Shown: piece after piece, positions 35,020-41,785 of the stretch
How positions within the stretch are numbered: position 1 is the first letter of the stretch
Layout: each line of letters starts with the position of its first letter
From: Clostridium sp.
Lineage (GTDB): Bacteria > Bacillota > Clostridia > Lachnospirales > Lachnospiraceae
Assembly: GCA_031275405.1 (NCBI GenBank)
Contig: JAISOV010000057.1
Span: 1-64,000 of the forward strand
Reading direction: 5' to 3'
DNA: 64,000 nt
Made by a program: the position numbers and the translations under genes
The notes under the pieces: generated by a model
Databases searched by the model: none
Told to the model about the DNA's origin: nothing
The model's input: only the letters and a program-made list of their open reading frames with translations

Positions 35020-35643
35020 TCATGGTTCGTGTGCCTCCGCTTCCGCTTGGCGAAAGGCTGCTTTGTTACCTTTTTCGTTACGAGTATTGTAGCGATTCAT
35101 GGCCGTGTCCGCGTCCGCGCCGATGATCAGTCTGACCGCGTCCGCCGCCGTCTTGGCGGTCGTTTCTATGATTTTCTGTTCCTGCGGCGAAAAATGCCCC
35201 AGCACATAGTCCGCCAGGTCATAGCCTTCGGGCTTGCCCCCTACGCCGATTCGCACACGGATAAACTGGTCATGCCCGAGATGGGCGATGATGTCTTTCA
35301 GTCCGTTATGCCCGCCCGCGCTTCCTTGTTTGCGGATACGCAGCTGCCCCGCGTTCAGGCTGACGTCATCTGAGATCACGATCAGCTGACGGGTGGTTTC
35401 TATTTTATAGTAGTCTGCCAGACCCCGGATACTTTCCCCGGAGAGGTTCATGTAGGTCTGCGGCTTTGCCAGGAGAATGCCCTCGCCCCCCAGCCGTCCT
35501 TTCCCCACCAAGGCTTTCTGCCTACAGTCCAAGACGCGGATACCCTCCTGCCGCGCCAGGAGGTCTATGACGTTGAAGCCGACATTGTGCCTGCTGTTCT
35601 GGTACTTCCTGCCTGGATTCCCCAGGCCTGCTATGAGATACAT
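35020..35643 (-). CDS. pth: Peptidyl-tRNA hydrolase
   Basis: This 207-residue esterase releases tRNA from stalled peptidyl-tRNA. Motifs: LIAGLGNPG at the N-terminus (N9), the catalytic histidine in SRHNVGF (H19), KPQTYMNLSG, SDDVSLNAGQLRIR, and GSAGGHNGLKDI. ATG 35643 follows GGAGT at normal spacing, and the longer frame adds nonfamily residues. It is transcribed toward mfd, a frequent Firmicute gene pair. Confidence 0.95.
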   Translation of the reverse strand: MYLIAGLGNPGRKYQNSRHNVGFNVIDLLARQEGIRVLDCRQKALVGKGRLGGEGILLAKPQTYMNLSGESIRGLADYYKIETTRQLIVISDDVSLNAGQLRIRKQGSAGGHNGLKDIIAHLGHDQFIRVRIGVGGKPEGYDLADYVLGHFSPQEQKIIETTAKTAADAVRLIIGADADTAMNRYNTRNEKGNKAAFRQAEAEAHEP

Positions 35644-35832
35644 CTGTGATACTCCAGTCTGTTTTTGTTTTCTCACAAACAATACTTATTTTATCAAATA
35701 TTTCCGAACTTTCAAAGGGAAATTTTGCTTCTGCTTTCTTGTCTTCTATCTTTTCATGCTTTCCCTGGAAGGGAAAATGAGATATACTATAGATGGAATC
35801 TGCAGGTTCCAAAAAAATGACAGGAGTTGCCT

Positions 35833-36558
35833 ATGCGTCTGAGAAATGTTAGAGGTTCCCGGGAAGTCGTCGCGCAGAATCCCTATGTGGTGCGGGAGCC
35901 GGAAGAATGCCGGGGCAGGTGGCGGGAGGTGTTTCGCGTCGGGCTGTCCGCTGCGGCTGCGGAGGTTCCCGCAGACAAATGCCGTGCTTTTCCCGGAGCG
36001 GACGCTTCGGCGGAGGTACTGCTTCCCTCCTTCCCCCTGTACCTTGAAATCGGCGTGGGAAAAGGGAAATTCCTCTGTACCATGGCGAAGCGGCAGCCCC
36101 AGGCCTGCTTCGTGGGGATCGAGAAATATTCCAGCGTACTGATCCGCGCCCTGCGTAAAGCCGAGGAAGAGGAACTGGTGAACGTGAGGTTCCTGCGGAT
36201 GGAAGCGGAGGAAATCCAGAAAGCGTTCGGGGAAAACGAGGTGGACAAGATCTACCTGAATTTTTCCGACCCCTGGCCGAAAGACAGACATGCCAAAAGA
36301 CGTCTGCCCTCCAGGGAATTTCTGGAACGGTTTGACCGGATCCTGAAAGAAGACGGGCGCCTGGAATTTAAGACGGACAACCGGACGCTGTTTGAATTTG
36401 CCTTAGCACAGTTAAAAGAGACGGGCTGGCGGACGGAAGCGGTCACTCGTCATCTGCATGAAGATCCGGAATTGGGGAAACATAACATCATGACGGAATA
36501 CGAAGAGAGATTTTCCGCCAAGGGCAGCGCGATCTGCAAATATATTGCGTTCCGGTAG
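35833..36558 (+). CDS. trmB: tRNA (guanine-N7-)-methyltransferase
   Basis: The 241-residue SAM enzyme makes m7G46 in tRNA. Motifs: LEIGVGKGKFL (SAM binding), VGIEKYSSVL, and the signature NFSDPWPKDRHAKRRL, followed by FKTDNRTLFEF. A low-similarity Ala-rich stretch at about 38-62 is longer than usual. AGGAG lies six bases before ATG 35833. A TATACT box at 35783 may be its -10. Confidence 0.94.
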   Translation: MRLRNVRGSREVVAQNPYVVREPEECRGRWREVFRVGLSAAAAEVPADKCRAFPGADASAEVLLPSFPLYLEIGVGKGKFLCTMAKRQPQACFVGIEKYSSVLIRALRKAEEEELVNVRFLRMEAEEIQKAFGENEVDKIYLNFSDPWPKDRHAKRRLPSREFLERFDRILKEDGRLEFKTDNRTLFEFALAQLKETGWRTEAVTRHLHEDPELGKHNIMTEYEERFSAKGSAICKYIAFR

Positions 36559-36574
36559 GAACGAAAGGTTTTTA

Positions 36575-36623
36575 TTCAGCAAGAGCAGCCGGACACATCC
36601 GGCAAAGGCAGCCGGCTGGAATC
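36575..36623 (+). repeat. 22-bp-type hairpin repeats upstream of trxA
   Basis: Two imperfect units of the TTCAGCAAGxxCxGCTGAA family lie between trmB and trxA. The same family follows trxA and flanks livK and mfd. Confidence 0.65.
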
Positions 36624-36642
36624 AGAAAGGATGGTCTTTAGG

Positions 36643-37014
36643 ATGGAAGCAAAACTGGATCTGACGAATTTTGAAACCGAGGTGCTAAAGGCGGCGCAGC
36701 CGGTTCTGGTGGATTTTTACGCGGACTGGTGCGGACCGTGCAAGATGATGGCTCCCGTCGTGGAAAAGATGGCGGAAAAATACGCCGGGAAAGTCAAGGT
36801 CGGGAAATGTAACGTGGATGAGAACATGGAACTGGCGCAGAAATACCATGTGTTCAGTATCCCCGCGTTTCTTTTGTTCCAAGAGGGAGCTGTGGTGAAA
36901 AGTTCCCTGGGGGTGATGTCGGAAAAGGAGTTTGAAGAATCCCTGTTGCTGTCCGGCAAGGCCGACCGGACATCTTCAGCAAGGCCTGCTGAACATATCG
37001 GCAAGGCTGACTGA
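36643..37014 (+). CDS. trxA: Thioredoxin with repeat-derived tail
   Basis: This 123-residue disulfide reductase has its active site WCGPCK with C30 and C33, preceded by VLVDFYADW; the cis-proline segment FSIPAFLLF is present. The core ends at about residue 103. The last 20 residues (SGKADRTSSARP and onward) are encoded by the 22-bp repeat family rather than by thioredoxin sequence. ATG 36643 gives the normal family N-terminus; ATG 36631 is in frame upstream. Confidence 0.93.
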   Translation: MEAKLDLTNFETEVLKAAQPVLVDFYADWCGPCKMMAPVVEKMAEKYAGKVKVGKCNVDENMELAQKYHVFSIPAFLLFQEGAVVKSSLGVMSEKEFEESLLLSGKADRTSSARPAEHIGKAD

Positions 37015-37045
37015 AGATCTTCAGCGAGATCAGAGCAAGGCGGCT
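36953..37045 (+). repeat. 22-bp-type tandem repeats across the trxA stop
   Basis: Four degenerate units with GCAAGGCC/TGAAGAT cores run from within the last trxA codons to 31 bases past the stop. They add a non-conserved tail to the protein. Confidence 0.75.
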
Positions 37046-37067
37046 ACCGTATGGGAAAGGACTGGTC

Positions 37068-37976
37068 ATGACAATGCAGACGGTACGAAAGAGGGAGATG
37101 GCCCTGCGTGAAGGGAGGAAAATCTTGATTGCCATCCTAGCCGCGTTCCTTTACGCGGCAGGAGTCAATTTTTTTATCGTGCCGGCCCATCTTTATAACG
37201 GCGGCATCATGGGTATCTGCCAGGTCATACGTACCCTCCTGATGGATCTGCTGGGAGGAACGCGGTATTTTGCCTATTTCCAGAATTTTGACATAGCGGG
37301 CCTGATTTATTATGTTTTTAATCTGCCCATTTTCCTGCTGGCGATTACCCGTGTCGGGAAGAAGTTTTTCCTTAAGACCCTTATTACCGTGACCGCCATG
37401 ACATTTTTCCTGGCGGTTCTGCCGATTACCGCCGTCGTGGAAGATGTGCTGGCCGCCAGTATGGTGGGAGGGATTCTTTCCGGCACGGCTCTGGGACTGA
37501 TCCTGCGCATGGGTTCCTCGGGCGGCGGCATGGATGTGATCGGCGTCTTCCTGATCAAATGGAAAAAGGATTTCAGCGTAGGTAAAGTCAATCTGATGGT
37601 CAATGTCGTCCTGTACTTGGCCTGTCTTTTCCTGTTTGACAGGAATATCGTGATATACTCCGTGATTTATGCGGCGGTGAGCGCCGTCGCCATGGATAAG
37701 GCGCATATACAGAATATTAACGTGGAAGTGACCGTGATCACCAAGATCCACACGGAGGATCTGGAAAGAGAAGTCTTCCACGAACTGAACCGGGGTATCA
37801 CGAAGTGGCAGTGTCTTGGCACATATACTTATCAGCAGTCCCATATCCTGTATATCATACTTTCCAAATATGAGGTACACCGGCTAAAGGCGATCATCCA
37901 TCAATACGACCCTCACGCTTTCCTGGTGGTGAACGAGGGCGTCAGCGTGGACGGGCATTATCTGAAAAAATTATAG
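37068..37976 (+). CDS. YitT family membrane protein
   Basis: This 302-residue protein has about five membrane helices in the first 200 residues (for example ILIAILAAFLYAAGVNFFIVPA and GSSGGGMDVIGVFLIKW). A C-terminal soluble DUF2179 domain begins at about residue 215 (VTVITKIHTEDLEREV). The function of the family is unknown; transport of an unidentified solute is often assumed. The ribosome binding site is GGAAAGGA. It starts 53 bases after trxA and may share its transcript. Confidence 0.88.
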   Translation: MTMQTVRKREMALREGRKILIAILAAFLYAAGVNFFIVPAHLYNGGIMGICQVIRTLLMDLLGGTRYFAYFQNFDIAGLIYYVFNLPIFLLAITRVGKKFFLKTLITVTAMTFFLAVLPITAVVEDVLAASMVGGILSGTALGLILRMGSSGGGMDVIGVFLIKWKKDFSVGKVNLMVNVVLYLACLFLFDRNIVIYSVIYAAVSAVAMDKAHIQNINVEVTVITKIHTEDLEREVFHELNRGITKWQCLGTYTYQQSHILYIILSKYEVHRLKAIIHQYDPHAFLVVNEGVSVDGHYLKKL

Positions 37977-37979
37977 CGG

Positions 37980-38212
37980 GGCAAGTTGTAAAATGAATTG
38001 CCCAAGCCCATCAAAAAAGACCCATTCCGGAGCCAGACCAGTTATCCTTAACATCACTGAAATGGTTTATAAAGCGGATACGGCGCAGATGAGGCACGAT
38101 CAAAGGGCAGCGAACAAAGGCCGTGGGCTAAAGAAAGGAAGCCCGCAACTGCCAATAGGAAGCATAAACATAACTGGTAGAAAATGGTGGGCAATGAAGC
38201 TTGTAATTTACA
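37980..38212 (+). mobile_element. Internally deleted IS30 copy (miniature)
   Basis: The left part (to about 38140) matches the IS30 copy at 47412 except for one base, then jumps straight to that copy's right end (GGAAGCCCGCAAC ... AATTTACA). About 790 bp are missing, leaving both ends and no transposase. It marks the left edge of the AT-rich peptide island. Confidence 0.85.
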
Positions 38213-38239
38213 AATACGGAAAATAGTGTTAAAAAACGC

Positions 38240-38268
38240 TTGACAAACCTCGAAGCGTGTGTTATACT
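38240..38268 (+). promoter_or_regulatory. Consensus promoter of the small RNA
   Basis: TTGACA at 38240, a 17-base spacer and TATACT at 38263. The predicted start is near 38275. It lies directly after the right end of the miniature IS30. Confidence 0.88.
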
Positions 38269-38274
38269 GAACAC

Positions 38275-38466
38275 GGATGTTTGAGAACCCCCCGAAAAAG
38301 GGGAAGGATTCAAGAGCTAAGAAACAATCACCGCAATGATAGGGACGGGTTAGAGGGTTCAACGATATACCCTTGCTTTCGCAGGAACGCAAACGCCTGA
38401 GACTGTGAAAGGATACGTTGCTTAGGCGATCGTCGGACTTGCGATATAGCTCAGCATTCCCTTTTT
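38275..38466 (+). ncRNA. Probable structured small RNA, about 190 nt
   Basis: A consensus promoter is followed by a region with no convincing ORF. Its ends pair: GGGAA (38301-38305) with TTCCC (38457-38461), and GAGCTA (38314-38319) with TAGCTC (38447-38452). TTTTT follows at once, so the closing stem also acts as terminator. Internal hairpins include CCCC/GGGG at about 38289-38303, TGC-TTTC-GCA, and GCCTGAG/CTTAGGC across about 38390-38427. A 20-codon frame from ATG 38278 has no ribosome binding site. I do not recognise the class; Clostridia have several abundant orphan RNAs (raiA RNA is one to compare). Confidence 0.6.
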
Positions 38467-38538
38467 CGTACTCTATAGTATGTTGCTCATCAGAGCTATC
38501 ATAACGCAGTTTTACAAAAATTTCAATTCAAAGCGACT

Positions 38539-38580
38539 GGCACTTTCGGTTCACTCATCGTTGGTGCCTTTTGCCGAAAG
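38539..38580 (+). promoter_or_regulatory. Possible RNA switch before the first radical SAM gene
   Basis: GGCAC (38539-38543) can pair with GTGCC (38564-38568), followed by TTTT. Alternatively CTTTCGG (38543-38549) pairs with CCGAAAG (38574-38580), which covers part of the ribosome binding region GAAAGGCG. The two stems are mutually exclusive. Confidence 0.4.
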
Positions 38581-38591
38581 GCGTGGTTTTA

Positions 38592-39638
38592 ATGATGAAA
38601 TATGAAGATGTGTTAACATTTGAAAAACAATTATATTTGCCAACTCCTCGTTATCTTCAGATAGAGATAACAAATCGATGCGATATGCTGTGTCCACAAT
38701 GCTATAAGGGAAGTTTTGAGCCAAAAGACATGTCAGCGAAAATGTTTGATATGGTGATGTCGGATGCGCAATGCATAGGTGTTAATACTGTAACTCTTAA
38801 TGGCGGGGAGCCATTTAAGCACTCAGAATTTTATAATATCATAGATATTCTGAAGAAATACCATCTGAAAACGTACACATTTACAAGCGGAGATGGTATT
38901 ACGGACGGCAAAATTGATACAATATATTCTGATGGCTTAGATATTCTTCTGTTTGTTTCGCTAAATGGTTCGACACAAGAAATAAACATGTTGTCTAGAG
39001 ATGGGTATGATATAGCAATAGAAGCTATGTCAAGATTGAAGCGTAAAGGAAAACGGTATGGGGTTAATTGGGTGTGCAGACACGACAATGTATATGATTT
39101 CCCCAATATGCTTTCCCTATGTAAAAAACTTCATGCATCATCAATAAATATTGTTGCCAATAAGCTATCTGGGACAGGTAATATTCATTCCGAACTAACT
39201 TCGTCAGATTATTTGTTTCTTAAGCGTTATATTGAGAATCAGGTCGTGGTAAAGCCATCATACATTACCATTCAGCATTGCTATAATGTTCTAAACAAGA
39301 TTCTCAAACGACCTGTTAACGCACATTTGAATATGTGCGGTGCGGGTGCGCTATTATGTTGCGTGACTGTAGATGGTGATTATACCCCGTGTACTCATTT
39401 ATATTTTGCAGAAAAAGCTGTGGACATATCTGATTATTGGAATCATTCAAGTATTTTACACCAACTGCGAAATAGTCGCTTGCAAAAGAAAAAGTGTATT
39501 GACTGCTCAGTTAGCAGCGCTTGTTTCTTCTGCAAAGCTATGCATCTGGAAACTAGTTTAGATTTCAAGACAGAACCCAATTATTGTGCAATAAAATATA
39601 TAGTCAACGAGGAAAATTGTTATGTCAAAAATATTTAG
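38592..39638 (+). CDS. Radical SAM/SPASM peptide maturase A
   Basis: This 348-residue enzyme has the 4Fe-4S motif CxxxCxxC at C30, C34 and C37 (TNRCDMLCPQCYKG). The GGEP-type motif TLNGGEPFKH follows. A cysteine-rich C-terminal part (CGAGALLCC, then CIDCSVSSACFFC) fits a SPASM or twitch domain with auxiliary clusters. Such enzymes install carbon-sulfur or carbon-carbon links in ribosomal peptides. The ATG at 38592 follows GAAAGG. Its 3' end overlaps the next radical SAM gene by 17 bases. The codon composition is AT-rich, unlike the chromosome around the island. Confidence 0.88.
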   Translation: MMKYEDVLTFEKQLYLPTPRYLQIEITNRCDMLCPQCYKGSFEPKDMSAKMFDMVMSDAQCIGVNTVTLNGGEPFKHSEFYNIIDILKKYHLKTYTFTSGDGITDGKIDTIYSDGLDILLFVSLNGSTQEINMLSRDGYDIAIEAMSRLKRKGKRYGVNWVCRHDNVYDFPNMLSLCKKLHASSINIVANKLSGTGNIHSELTSSDYLFLKRYIENQVVVKPSYITIQHCYNVLNKILKRPVNAHLNMCGAGALLCCVTVDGDYTPCTHLYFAEKAVDISDYWNHSSILHQLRNSRLQKKKCIDCSVSSACFFCKAMHLETSLDFKTEPNYCAIKYIVNEENCYVKNI

Positions 39639-40974
39639 AGCATCAAGATACAATTTGTATACGCATGATTTTGACGGTAATTTCTTAATCGCAAACCTGC
39701 TTCATAATAGTTTTATTAAAGCTGACAAGTCTGTTGGCGGTGCAGTTGAGAGCTTATTGTTACATAGCCCTGTGATATCAGAAGAGGATATTGTACGATA
39801 CCCCCAATTACATCACTTTAATATGATTGTTGATGTTAGCGTTGACGAATTGGAATTAGCGAATCTAAAGTATTATATGACCGCTTTTTCCAATAATTCT
39901 TTAGATTTGACCATAATACCAACCGATGCTTGCAATTTTCATTGCGTTTATTGCTACCAAGAAAATCGTGATAACAAAATGATGCCAGAAGATAACTGGA
40001 GAACTATACTTGTATTTTTATCTAAGAATGTAAGTAAATTCAAGAGAGTAAATATCAATTGGTTTGGCGGCGAACCTCTTTTAGCAAAAGAACTGGTGGT
40101 AGAATTTATGAAATCTGCAAAGAAAATTTGCAATGACTATAGAATCCCTTTGATTAGCACAATAACCACAAATGGTTATGAACTTGATTTGGAAACATTT
40201 AGAGAATTTCTGAAATATAACTTATTCTATTTTCAGATCACTATTGATGGGATAAAAGATACTCATAATCAGCAACGTCCACACAAAATAAATGATGATT
40301 CATTTGAACGCATTCTACAAAATTTGAGAAATATTGCTGATAGCGAAAAAGGATATTATCGCATTGCAATTCGCAATAATATAACAAATACTGTAATGCG
40401 GCACATGGATGAATATTTAGATGAGTTGTCATATTTCGCCGGCAATGAACGTTTCCAGATACATTGGCAATACGTTAAAGATTTTGGTGGAGAACAAATT
40501 CATAATTTGGAGCAAGATAGAATTTACACACCAATTTCATTTTTAGATTTTATTAATAATGCTACTCAGCGCGGAATCGGTAGCTTTGCTTATAGATTAT
40601 TCAGTACAGGTATGGGCCTGTGCGAAGCCGCCAAAAAGAACGCATTTTATGTAGATCCTGATTTAAAATTGCATAAATGTTCTATTTCCTTATATGGCAG
40701 TAATGAAAATAGAGAATTGAACAATGTTGGATACATAGATAAAAAAGGGGATCTGCATATTGATGAAGGAAAGGAAGCGCGTTGGTTGGTTCGTGAACCA
40801 TTAGACAAAGAGTGTTTGGAATGTGTTTATTTCCCGTTATGCTTTTCGCATACGTGTCCGTTAAGCAGAAAGGTCATTAGAAAAAAATCGTGCATTATGG
40901 AAAAAGACGAGCTAACCTACTTAATGCGATATTTATCTAATACTTCAGTTTTTACAACCCTTAATTTGGAGTAA
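39622..40974 (+). CDS. Radical SAM/SPASM peptide maturase B
   Basis: This 450-residue protein has an N-terminal region (about 1-90) of the kind that binds leader peptides in peptide maturases. The radical SAM motif is C104, C108, C111 (DACNFHCVYCYQE), followed by NWFGGEPLL and TTNGYEL. The C-terminal SPASM cysteines lie in CEAAKK, KCSIS, CLECVYFPLCFSHTC and SCIM. This layout matches thioether-forming maturases of cysteine-containing peptides (the CcpM type from memory). GAGG precedes the ATG, and overlap with gene A suggests the two are made together. Confidence 0.9.
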   Translation: MSKIFRASRYNLYTHDFDGNFLIANLLHNSFIKADKSVGGAVESLLLHSPVISEEDIVRYPQLHHFNMIVDVSVDELELANLKYYMTAFSNNSLDLTIIPTDACNFHCVYCYQENRDNKMMPEDNWRTILVFLSKNVSKFKRVNINWFGGEPLLAKELVVEFMKSAKKICNDYRIPLISTITTNGYELDLETFREFLKYNLFYFQITIDGIKDTHNQQRPHKINDDSFERILQNLRNIADSEKGYYRIAIRNNITNTVMRHMDEYLDELSYFAGNERFQIHWQYVKDFGGEQIHNLEQDRIYTPISFLDFINNATQRGIGSFAYRLFSTGMGLCEAAKKNAFYVDPDLKLHKCSISLYGSNENRELNNVGYIDKKGDLHIDEGKEARWLVREPLDKECLECVYFPLCFSHTCPLSRKVIRKKSCIMEKDELTYLMRYLSNTSVFTTLNLE

Positions 40975-41018
40975 TGCAAAATTACTTCAAGATATTAACT
41001 TGTGTAAGAAAGGTATAG

Positions 41019-41267
41019 GTGAACATTATGAATAACTACTCTCGTGAGATCCTCATGCACATACTAGAACAAAATGGCGTGTTCCTAAGTGATAACTATG
41101 ACGAACCATTGATTATGGATTCGTTAACGTTCGTGACTATGGTAGTCGATATAGAACAAACGTTTGGCATAGCATATCCCGATGAGTTGCTTTCATACAA
41201 TCCCGATATGAGTTTGTTTGATTTAGAAAAAATCGTGCTAACTATACTACAACCGATGGAATCATAA
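41019..41267 (+). CDS. Acyl-carrier-like protein of the peptide system
   Basis: This 82-residue protein shows the phosphopantetheine-attachment motif DSL (S35 in LIMDSLTFVTMVVDIEQTFGI), followed by the usual acidic helix. Carrier proteins of this kind accompany clostridial CcpM-type peptide clusters (the TIGR04069-type 'acyl carrier-related' group, from memory), where their cargo is not known. GTG 41019 follows AGAAAGG; ATG 41028 is an alternative. No acyltransferase or condensing enzyme is visible nearby. Confidence 0.82.
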   Translation: MNIMNNYSREILMHILEQNGVFLSDNYDEPLIMDSLTFVTMVVDIEQTFGIAYPDELLSYNPDMSLFDLEKIVLTILQPMES

Positions 41268-41518
41268 TGTATCATTTCGGAGATAATAAGTTTTTTCGAT
41301 TTTTAATATGTGAAAAACGTCAAATGGGGTGAGGTGTGCAAGCATGAAAAACAGGGAGAAAATATAAAGCGCAAATGCATTACTCGCATACGGATACATC
41401 GCACCTTAGATTCCCGTAAATAGGTAGATTTTCTACTATGCATCGTCTTTACAGATCATTGAAAAATATAAATGCTCTTATTAAATGCGACAAAGACGAT
41501 GTAACATTTTGGGTCATT

Positions 41519-41553
41519 ACGCTCAGGCATATGTTTGAGCGTTGTGATATAAT
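41519..41553 (+). promoter_or_regulatory. Promoter and operator-like repeat before the precursor
   Basis: The extended -10 element TGATATAAT (41545-41553) has no clear -35. An inverted repeat ACGCTCA/TGAGCGT (41519-41525 with 41536-41542) covers the -35 region, as expected for a regulated, activator-dependent or repressed promoter. The precursor's ribosome binding site begins only about eight bases downstream. No regulator gene lies in the island. The rest of the gap 41268-41518 shows no supported gene. Confidence 0.55.
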
Positions 41554-41576
41554 TCTTAAGAAAGGAGATTTTTCCA

Positions 41577-41660
41577 ATGAAGCGTATGCTCAAAAAGAAG
41601 AAAGCCAACCTTTTCAAGGTTGCGCTGTACAGCGAAAACGGAAATTGCGCACTCTGCTAA
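41577..41660 (+). CDS. RiPP precursor peptide (27 aa)
   Basis: This small ORF lies in a different frame from the longer overlapping one. AAAGGAGA lies eight bases before ATG 41577. The product starts MKRMLKKKKANLFKVALY, a strongly basic leader-like stretch, and ends SENGNCALC with cysteines at 24 and 27 just before the stop. Its position between the maturase genes and the protease/exporter genes, its own promoter and a terminator-like hairpin after it all fit a precursor. The basic N-terminus and C-terminal cysteines resemble Clo7bot-type peptides, though it has only two cysteines. The mature form is unknown. Confidence 0.7.
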   Translation: MKRMLKKKKANLFKVALYSENGNCALC

Positions 41661-41712
41661 TCCGTTTCGGTACAGTCTATGACGGGTATAACCGTTATGG
41701 CACTTCACGATA

Positions 41713-41752
41713 CTAAGGCTGCGCATTCATACAATGTGCGGCTTTGGTATTG
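41713..41752 (+). terminator. Partial terminator after the precursor
   Basis: AAGGCTGCGCATT pairs with AATGTGCGGCTTT around a CATAC loop, with weak pairing at the base and a short T-run. It probably allows high precursor output with some read-through into the protease gene. Confidence 0.6.
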
Positions 41753-41785
41753 GGATGAAAACATAAATTAAAGGGGAATATTACC

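Noticed and set aside
38278-38340. 20-codon frame inside the probable small RNA
   Set aside because: Its ATG lies within a few bases of the predicted transcript start with no ribosome binding site, and RNA pairing explains the sequence better.
41438-41716. 92-codon frame in the peptide island
   Set aside because: It has no ribosome binding site. It overlaps the precursor ORF, which has a strong site and the expected Cys-ending product.
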